Source: Nesterenkonia populi
Lineage (GTDB): Bacteria > Actinomycetota > Actinomycetes > Actinomycetales > Micrococcaceae
Assembly (NCBI RefSeq): GCF_007994735.1
Contig: NZ_VOIL01000001.1
Span: 1,550,001 to 1,614,000 of the forward strand
DNA: 64,000 bases
Direction of reading: 5' to 3'
A program made the position numbers and the translations under genes. The notes below the pieces were generated by a model. That model ran no database searches. It was not told where the DNA came from and saw only the letters and a list, made by a program, of their open reading frames with translations. How positions within the stretch are numbered: the first letter of the stretch is position 1; each line of letters starts with the position of its first letter. Below, one piece after another: positions 58,689 through 64,000 of this stretch.

Positions 58689-60722
58689 GTGAGCGATGAA
58701 CAGCCCCCTGAGGCGGGCTCTCGGCGTCGTCGCCGCGAGATTCGTGAGGCAAGGGAGCGGGAGCGGGCTGCAGAGCGGGAGCGCGAATCGGCCGTCCGCC
58801 GGCTGAGCACCTCGACCACCGCCTCAGAGGCGCAGGCGCCGGCTCTCTTCGACCAGGAGGAGCTGGAACGGCGTCGTCGTCGCGGCGAGTCCGTCACCGG
58901 TGCCTCCGGACGCGTTCCTCAGCAGAGTGCGGCCTCCTCAGCCTCCAGCGCCGACGCCGCAGGCGCGGCCTCGCGCCGGGCTCGCCGTGAGCAGCAGGAG
59001 GAGGAGCGCCAGGCGGCGCTGGAGAAGCGGCGCGCCGAGCAGGAGAGGGCCGAGCGGGCAGCGGCTGAGCGGGCCGCCGCCCCACGAGACTCAGGGTTCT
59101 ACGCCGGTGCCGGGCTCGACGCCGGATGGGAGGGGGGCAGCCCCGCTCCGCAGCCCAAGCCTTCCTCGTCCGAGCCCCAGCAGCCCACCCGGCAGGCCCG
59201 GGCTGCGCAGTCCGCTCCCTCGTCCCCGCAGCCCCGGAGCCCGGAGGCGCGCGACGAGCCTCAGCAGACTTCGTCTGCGCAGGATGAGCCGATCCAGGAT
59301 CCGGACCGTACGCGCGCGATTCCCACTGCTGCGCCGTCCACGCCGTTCGACGACGTCGTCGCGGGCTCGCCCTCTGACGCGGACCAGAATCACGAACTTC
59401 CCGAAGAGGGGCACTTCGACGGGCAGGAATTCCATGAGCTGGAAGGCTTCGAGGGCCTCGACTGGGAGGACTTCGAAGGCGGCCAGATCGAACACGACGC
59501 AAGCGGGTCACCGGTGCTCGTGGCGGCCTCGGACTTCGGCCGCGGCTATCAGACCGTGCAACCGATGGAAGGGCGTATGAGCCTTGATGCGCTGAAGGCC
59601 AAGAAGGCGAAGCAACGCCGCCGCAATGTCACCCTGGTCCTGTTCCTCGCGGTCTTCGCCGCCATGGTGATCGGCGTGGTCACCGTCGTTCGGAGCTTCC
59701 TGGGGGGCGGGGAGGACATCACTGACTATGACCAGGCCTCCGGTGAGACCATCGAGTTCGAGGTCCGGGAGGGCGAGGGCTTCGAGACCGTCGCCAACCG
59801 GCTTGTCGAGCAGGAGATCGTAGCCTCTTGGGGTGCGCTGTCCAGCGCCTATCAGGCCGCGGACGCTGAGGGTGACATGGGAACCCTGCAGCCCGGCGAG
59901 TACCCCATGCAGGAGCAGATGCCGGCTGGGGATGCCATTGAGGCGCTCTACGCCGAAGGTCCGGAACAGTTCGTTGTGGGGATCGCACCCGGCATCTGGA
60001 TCGAGGATGCGCTGGATGAGATCGCCGAGCGCACCCCGCACAGCCGAGAGGAGATTGCGGCCGCGGCCGAGGACCCCCAGGCCTATGATCTGCCGGATGA
60101 GGCCGAGACCCTCGAGGGCTACCTGGCCCCCGGTGAGTACAGCTGGGACGTCGAGGACGAGGTCTCACCCGAAGAGATTCTTCAGGATATGGTCGATGAG
60201 ACCTTCTCCCGCTTCGAGGAGCTCGGCCTCGAGGATGAGGAGGAGCAGTGGGAGACTGTCATCATCGCCTCCCTCATCACCGCTGAGGCGAACCATGCCA
60301 ACCCGGACGACTATGACCTGATGTCGAGCGCCATCCAGAACCGCCTGGTGCCGGACAACCCGGAGACCGACGGCTACCTCTACATCGACGCGACCAGCAA
60401 CTACGCCCTCGGCGAGCACGATCTGCACATCGCCGCGGAGCACGACGCGGACGACGAGTACAACACACGGACCAACCCCGGGCTGCCTCCGGGGCCGATC
60501 GGTGCGCCGACGACGGCGACCCTGGAAGCCGCGATCGACCCGCCGGACACCGATTATCACTACTGGGTCACGGTGAACATCGAGACGGGCGAGACCGAGT
60601 TCGCCGAGAACCTCGCTCAGCACGAGCAGTACGAGCAGGAGTTCCTGGACTACTGCTCGGAGAACCCGGACGTCTGCAGCCCCGGTGAAGTGGACGCCGC
60701 CGAGGAGGAGCTCGGCCTGTGA
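58689..60722 (+). CDS. mltG: Endolytic murein transglycosylase MltG with long cytoplasmic extension
   Basis: Cleaves nascent glycan strands next to the membrane, setting peptidoglycan chain length. 677 aa. The first 310 residues are Arg/Glu/Gln/Ser/Pro-rich and must be disordered inside the cell, an extension typical of actinobacteria. One helix (about 313-334) is followed by the extracellular LysM-like and YceG domains. Glu533 in SLITAEANHA is the predicted catalytic acid; NTRTNPGLPPGPIG and a late tyrosine-rich motif follow. GTG start with AAGGA at 7 bases. aroE overlaps its stop. Confidence 0.93.
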   Translation: MSDEQPPEAGSRRRRREIREARERERAAERERESAVRRLSTSTTASEAQAPALFDQEELERRRRRGESVTGASGRVPQQSAASSASSADAAGAASRRARREQQEEERQAALEKRRAEQERAERAAAERAAAPRDSGFYAGAGLDAGWEGGSPAPQPKPSSSEPQQPTRQARAAQSAPSSPQPRSPEARDEPQQTSSAQDEPIQDPDRTRAIPTAAPSTPFDDVVAGSPSDADQNHELPEEGHFDGQEFHELEGFEGLDWEDFEGGQIEHDASGSPVLVAASDFGRGYQTVQPMEGRMSLDALKAKKAKQRRRNVTLVLFLAVFAAMVIGVVTVVRSFLGGGEDITDYDQASGETIEFEVREGEGFETVANRLVEQEIVASWGALSSAYQAADAEGDMGTLQPGEYPMQEQMPAGDAIEALYAEGPEQFVVGIAPGIWIEDALDEIAERTPHSREEIAAAAEDPQAYDLPDEAETLEGYLAPGEYSWDVEDEVSPEEILQDMVDETFSRFEELGLEDEEEQWETVIIASLITAEANHANPDDYDLMSSAIQNRLVPDNPETDGYLYIDATSNYALGEHDLHIAAEHDADDEYNTRTNPGLPPGPIGAPTTATLEAAIDPPDTDYHYWVTVNIETGETEFAENLAQHEQYEQEFLDYCSENPDVCSPGEVDAAEEELGL

Positions 60723-61639
60723 TGAGGGGCGCGTCCGGCGAGGCCCGCCGCGCGGCAGTCCTCGGGTCACCCATCGGTCACTCCAAATCCCCGGCCCTGC
60801 ATGCGGCTGCCTACCGGCACCTCGGCCTGGAGATCGGCTACGCCCGGATTGAGGCGGATGAGACCACCTTGGATGACTTCCTTGCGGGCGAGGGGGCCGA
60901 GCCGGGATGGGTCGGCTTCTCCGTCACGATGCCGCTGAAGGCCGCCATGGTCCGGCACATGACCACCTCTTCCATGCGGGTTCAGGACCTGGGCGTCCTC
61001 AACACCGTGGTGATCCGGGAAGCTGAGGAGCATCACGGCGGTCGCCGTCATCTCCACGGTGAGAACACTGATGTGGACGGAATCGTCACCACGCTGCGGG
61101 AGGACGGGCTCAGCAGGGACGAGCCCGCCGGCGGCAGCTTCGCCGTGCTGGGGGCCGGCGGCACGGCCGCGGCGGCCCTCGCCGCTGCCGCGGAGCTCGG
61201 CTTCGGCCGGGCTCGCATCTACGCCCGCACGCCGGAAAAGGCTGCCGCTGCCCGTCCGCTGGCCCAAAGGCTCGGCCTTGAGCTGATGATCCGCCCCATG
61301 GCAGAGCTCGGCCATGACCTGGCCGATGTGCGGAACAGCGTCGTCGTGTCTGCTCTCCCTCCCTCCGCGGCGGACGAGCTGGTCAGCCAGCTTCCCCCGC
61401 TCGGCGTCCCCTTCCCGCCGCTGCTGGACGTGGCCTATGATCCTTGGCCCTCCGCCCTCGCTGCGGCTTGGCAGGAACGCGGCGGCAGGGTCGTGTCCGG
61501 TCTGCATATGCTGCTGCACCAAGCGGTCAAGCAGGTCGAGCTGTTCACTGCTGGAACCGCGAACCCCGCTGCTGAGCTGAGCTCGGCCGAACATGCCCGC
61601 ATGGTGGATGCCATGCGCGCTGCTGCGGGGCTGAGCTAG
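60722..61639 (+). CDS. aroE: Shikimate dehydrogenase
   Basis: Reduces 3-dehydroshikimate to shikimate with NADPH. 305 aa with the substrate-binding HSKSPALH motif, the catalytic lysine in [14 protein letters not shown] and the NADP loop GAGGTAAAA. The ATG at 60722 shares one base with the mltG TGA; a GTG at 60719 is also in frame. First of four shikimate-pathway genes in a row. Confidence 0.93.
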   Translation: MRGASGEARRAAVLGSPIGHSKSPALHAAAYRHLGLEIGYARIEADETTLDDFLAGEGAEPGWVGFSVTMPLKAAMVRHMTTSSMRVQDLGVLNTVVIREAEEHHGGRRHLHGENTDVDGIVTTLREDGLSRDEPAGGSFAVLGAGGTAAAALAAAAELGFGRARIYARTPEKAAAARPLAQRLGLELMIRPMAELGHDLADVRNSVVVSALPPSAADELVSQLPPLGVPFPPLLDVAYDPWPSALAAAWQERGGRVVSGLHMLLHQAVKQVELFTAGTANPAAELSSAEHARMVDAMRAAAGLS

Positions 61640-61649
61640 GTCGTGTTCC

Positions 61650-61674
61650 GCCGACGGGGGCAGCTCCCCTCGGC
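61650..61674 (+). terminator. Hairpin between aroE and aroC
   Basis: GCCGA plus GGGG pairs with CCCC plus TCGGC, 9 bp with one bulged C at 61655 and a 6-base loop. No T-run. It starts 10 bases after aroE and would allow partial termination before the aroC promoter. Confidence 0.45.
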
Positions 61675-61723
61675 TCTCGGTCGCGTTGCCGCGGCTTTCA
61701 CGCCCAAAGACTCACGAGACTAC

Positions 61724-61729
61724 TAGGAT
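61724..61729 (+). promoter_or_regulatory. -10 element for a probably leaderless aroC transcript
   Basis: TAGGAT followed by GTTCTGC and the ATG at 61737. The same twelve bases TAGGATGTTCTG stand before argS. If transcription starts 7-8 bases after the -10 box, the mRNA begins at the start codon. AGGA within it could alternatively act as a weak Shine-Dalgarno. Confidence 0.5.
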
Positions 61730-61736
61730 GTTCTGC

Positions 61737-62996
61737 ATGTTGCGCTGGCTGACCTCCGGAGAATCACACGGCAAATCTCTCGTCGGCATCCTGGAGGGAC
61801 TGCCCGCAGGCGTTCCGCTGACCACCGCGGATGTGCAGGAGAGACTGGCGCGACGCCGACTCGGATACGGCCGCGGTGCCCGCATGAAGTTCGAGAAGGA
61901 CCAGGTGAACCTGCTGGGCGGAGTGCGCCACGGCAGCACCATGGGCGGTCCCCTCGCCATCGAGGTGGAGAACACCGAGTGGCCCAAATGGCAGAAGGTC
62001 ATGTCGGCTGATCCGGTGGACCCCGCCGAGCTGGAGGGCATGGCCCGCAACGCCCCGCTGACCCGTCCCCGCCCCGGCCACGCTGACTACACCGGCATGC
62101 AGAAGTACGGCTTCGCCGAAGCGCGCCCAGCGTTGGAGCGGGCCTCCGCCCGGGAGACCGCCACTCGGGTGGCGCTGGGAACCGCCGCCCAGAAGTTCCT
62201 CGGCGAGCTCGGCATCACCACGGTCTCCCACACCGTCGCGGTGGGCACCGTCTCATCTCCTGAGGACGCACCAGTGCCCGCGGCAGCCGATGTGGGCGCA
62301 ATCGATGCTGACCCGCTGCGCTGCTGCCACCCCGAGACCTCCGAGGCGATGGTTGCCGAGGTGGACGCCGCCCACAAGGCGGGGGAGACCCTCGGCGGCG
62401 TCGTCGAGGTGATCGTCGACGGGCTGCCTCCGGGCCTGGGCTCCTACGTCCACTGGGACCGGCGCCTGGACGCCCGGCTCGCCGGTGCCCTCATGGGGAT
62501 CCAGGCGATCAAGGGCGTCGAGGTCGGCGACGGCTTCCGCACGGCTGCTCGCCGAGGCTCCGAGGCGCACGACGAGATCGAGCTGGACGCTGAGGGACGA
62601 GCCATCCGCAGCACCAACCGGGCCGGGGGCATCGAGGGCGGCATGAGCATCGGCGATGCCCTGCGAGTGCGTGCCGGCATGAAGCCCATTGCCACCGTTC
62701 CGCGCGCCCTGCGCACCGTGGACGTGGCCACCGGTGAGCCCACCACAGCCCATCACCAGCGCAGCGATGTCTGTGCGGTCCCCGCTGCCGGCGTGGTGGC
62801 GGAGGCGATGGTGGCCCTGGTCATTGCTGACGCCGTCTCGGAGAAGTTCGGCGGCGACAGCCTCGCCGAGGTGCGCCGGAACCTGGAGTCCTACCGCGCG
62901 AGCCTGCCCGAGCTGGGCCAGACCCCCGGTGCGGCAGGCGCCGACGGGGACCCCATGCAGGCGCCTGCCGGATTCGACGAGACATCAGCCCGCTGA
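61737..62996 (+). CDS. aroC: Chorismate synthase
   Basis: Converts EPSP to chorismate with reduced FMN, the end of the shikimate pathway. 419 aa, with [18 protein letters not shown] at the N-terminus, the [15 protein letters not shown] signature, [11 protein letters not shown] and [10 protein letters not shown]. The ATG at 61737 fits the family start; 61728 and 61686 are also in frame. Followed 5 bases later by aroK. Confidence 0.96.
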   Translation: MLRWLTSGESHGKSLVGILEGLPAGVPLTTADVQERLARRRLGYGRGARMKFEKDQVNLLGGVRHGSTMGGPLAIEVENTEWPKWQKVMSADPVDPAELEGMARNAPLTRPRPGHADYTGMQKYGFAEARPALERASARETATRVALGTAAQKFLGELGITTVSHTVAVGTVSSPEDAPVPAAADVGAIDADPLRCCHPETSEAMVAEVDAAHKAGETLGGVVEVIVDGLPPGLGSYVHWDRRLDARLAGALMGIQAIKGVEVGDGFRTAARRGSEAHDEIELDAEGRAIRSTNRAGGIEGGMSIGDALRVRAGMKPIATVPRALRTVDVATGEPTTAHHQRSDVCAVPAAGVVAEAMVALVIADAVSEKFGGDSLAEVRRNLESYRASLPELGQTPGAAGADGDPMQAPAGFDETSAR

Positions 62997-63001
62997 TCAC
63001 T

Positions 63002-63541
63002 ATGCCTGAACAGGTGCCTGCACCGGCTCCGCCGGCACAGCCGAATGTGGTGCTCATCGGCCCCATGGCCTCCGGGAAGTCCAGTGTGGGAGCTGCGCTG
63101 GCGCGTCGGCTCAGCCGGCCCCACGTGGACTCCGACCAGTTCTTCGTGGCACGGCACGGGCCGATCCCGGAGTACTTCGCCGCTCACGGCGAAGAGGCCT
63201 TCCGGAATGCTGAGGAGCACATCGTTGCTGAACTCTTGGCGTCCCCCCGTCCCTCGGTGATCAGCCTGGGCGGCGGATCGGTGCTCTCTGAGGCCACCCG
63301 CGCTCGTCTGTGCCGACACTTTGTGGTCATGCTGGACGTCACCGAGGAGCAGGCTCTGGCCCGCATCGGGGATGCGACCACCCGCCCGATGCTCAAAGCA
63401 GACCCCGCGGCCGTCTGGAAGCGGATCTACGCTGAGCGTGAGCCGCTGTACAGGGAGTGCGCCGACCTCATCGTGGAGGCAGCGCCGCCCAACATCGAAG
63501 CTCGAGTCGATACCATCGAGAAAGAACTTCCGTCCCGCTAG
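63002..63541 (+). CDS. aroK: Shikimate kinase
   Basis: Phosphorylates shikimate at the 3-hydroxyl. 179 aa P-loop kinase with GPMASGKSSVG, the shikimate-binding DSDQF motif (where most enzymes have DxD), the GGGSVL loop and the R-P lid region TTRPMLK. aroC-aroK-aroB is the standard actinobacterial order. Confidence 0.95.
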   Translation: MPEQVPAPAPPAQPNVVLIGPMASGKSSVGAALARRLSRPHVDSDQFFVARHGPIPEYFAAHGEEAFRNAEEHIVAELLASPRPSVISLGGGSVLSEATRARLCRHFVVMLDVTEEQALARIGDATTRPMLKADPAAVWKRIYAEREPLYRECADLIVEAAPPNIEARVDTIEKELPSR

Positions 63542-63558
63542 GAGCTGAGACCCCAAGC

Positions 63559-64000
63559 ATGAGCAATGCACCTGAGAACCCCGCTGAGGCCGTCGAGCAC
63601 GAGGACGGCCCCGGGGAGCAGGGCGCCCAGGCCGACGGCGCGCACCTGACCCACACCCCTGACTCCGAGCCCACCACCATCACCGTGGGGGAGGGCGCCG
63701 GCACCGGCGGGCAGGAGCTGGGCTACGACGTCGTCGTCGGCAACGGGCTGCTCTCCCGTCTTCCGGACATGATCGGCCCCGGCCCCGAGCGCGTCCTCAT
63801 CATCCACCCCCGTGCCCTGCGCGCCACCGGCGACGTGGTGCGCGAGGACCTGGAGAAGGCCGGCTACACCGCGATGGTCGCCGAGATCCCGGACGCGGAG
63901 GAGGGCAAGCACATTCAGGTCGCGGCCTTCTGCTGGCAGGTCCTGGGGCAGAACGACTTCACCCGATCCGACGCCATCGTGTCCGTGGGCGGCGGCGCAG
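63559..64000 (+). CDS. aroB: 3-Dehydroquinate synthase, 3' end cut by window edge
   Basis: Makes 3-dehydroquinate, the first ring of the shikimate pathway, using NAD and zinc. Only 147 residues are in the window. After the ATG at 63559 there is an acidic, Gly/Ala/Glu-rich stretch of about 50 residues not found in most AroB proteins, then YDVVVGNGLL, which starts the conserved domain, PDAEEGKH in the NAD-binding position and SVGGGA at the edge. The metal ligands lie outside. The extension could be an artefact if a later start is used, but no ribosome site is apparent further in. Confidence 0.9.
   Translation, partial: MSNAPENPAEAVEHEDGPGEQGAQADGAHLTHTPDSEPTTITVGEGAGTGGQELGYDVVVGNGLLSRLPDMIGPGPERVLIIHPRALRATGDVVREDLEKAGYTAMVAEIPDAEEGKHIQVAAFCWQVLGQNDFTRSDAIVSVGGGA

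Overview
The window is about 64 kb of high-GC (roughly two-thirds G+C by eye), gene-dense chromosome from an actinobacterium. The order argS-lysA-hom-thrC-thrB-rho-prfA-prmC-tsaC-wecA-atpIBEFHAGDC-nucS, the hrcA-dnaJ-rsmE-phoH-ybeY-CNNM-era block, NucS-type mismatch repair, GlnR- and LexA-type sites, MhuD/IsdG-like and DUF3097 proteins all point to Actinomycetota. Acidic proteins and the gene order fit Micrococcales, probably Micrococcaceae (Nesterenkonia/Arthrobacter-like); that placement is inference. Almost everything here is conserved core genome. I see no insertion sequence, prophage, CRISPR array or rRNA operon, and no gene-free stretch longer than 300 bases.

Layout. (1) 1-4.6 kb: assimilatory sulfate reduction, cysH (cut by the left edge), cysD, cysN, then a ferredoxin-NADP reductase. 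(2) 4.6-8.2 kb: a small accessory-looking patch with a voltage-sensor-like membrane protein, an ACR3/BASS-type transporter, a rhodanese-DUF2892 protein with a CstR-like persulfide sensor behind a perfect operator, tRNA-Arg(CCG) and an IsdG-like heme oxygenase. (3) 8.2-14.6 kb: gamma-glutamyltransferase, a radical SAM gene behind a LexA box, a beta-propeller lipoprotein, an RDD protein and glnA behind a near-perfect GlnR box. (4) 14.6-16.3 kb: a divergent LysR/LysE regulator-exporter pair.

(5) 16.4-36.6 kb: argS, the lysine/threonine genes, rho, then a translationally coupled chain prfA-prmC-tsaC-wecA-atpI leading into the complete F1Fo ATP synthase operon. PrmC methylates the release factor encoded just upstream. 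(6) 36.6-45.6 kb: nucS, a small zinc-ribbon protein, a very acidic membrane/secreted protein that looks like a fusion, a thioredoxin-fold/TPR protein, holA, rpsT, lepA, hemW. (7) 45.6-54 kb: two minus-strand genes (DUF4870, DUF3097), then hrcA behind a CIRCE element followed by dnaJ, rsmE, phoH-like, ybeY, a CNNM/CBS protein and era. (8) 54-57.2 kb: aspS and hisS on the minus strand. (9) 57.3-64 kb: a DUF349 protein, mltG and the shikimate genes aroE, aroC, aroK, aroB (cut by the right edge).

The most informative content lies between the genes: operator sites that predict regulation (CstR, LexA, GlnR, CIRCE, a possible BlaI-like site at the ATP synthase operon), structured leaders before rho and rpsT, and a recurring -10 element placed 6-8 bases before the start codon that suggests leaderless transcripts for argS, nucS, aroC and the DUF349 gene.
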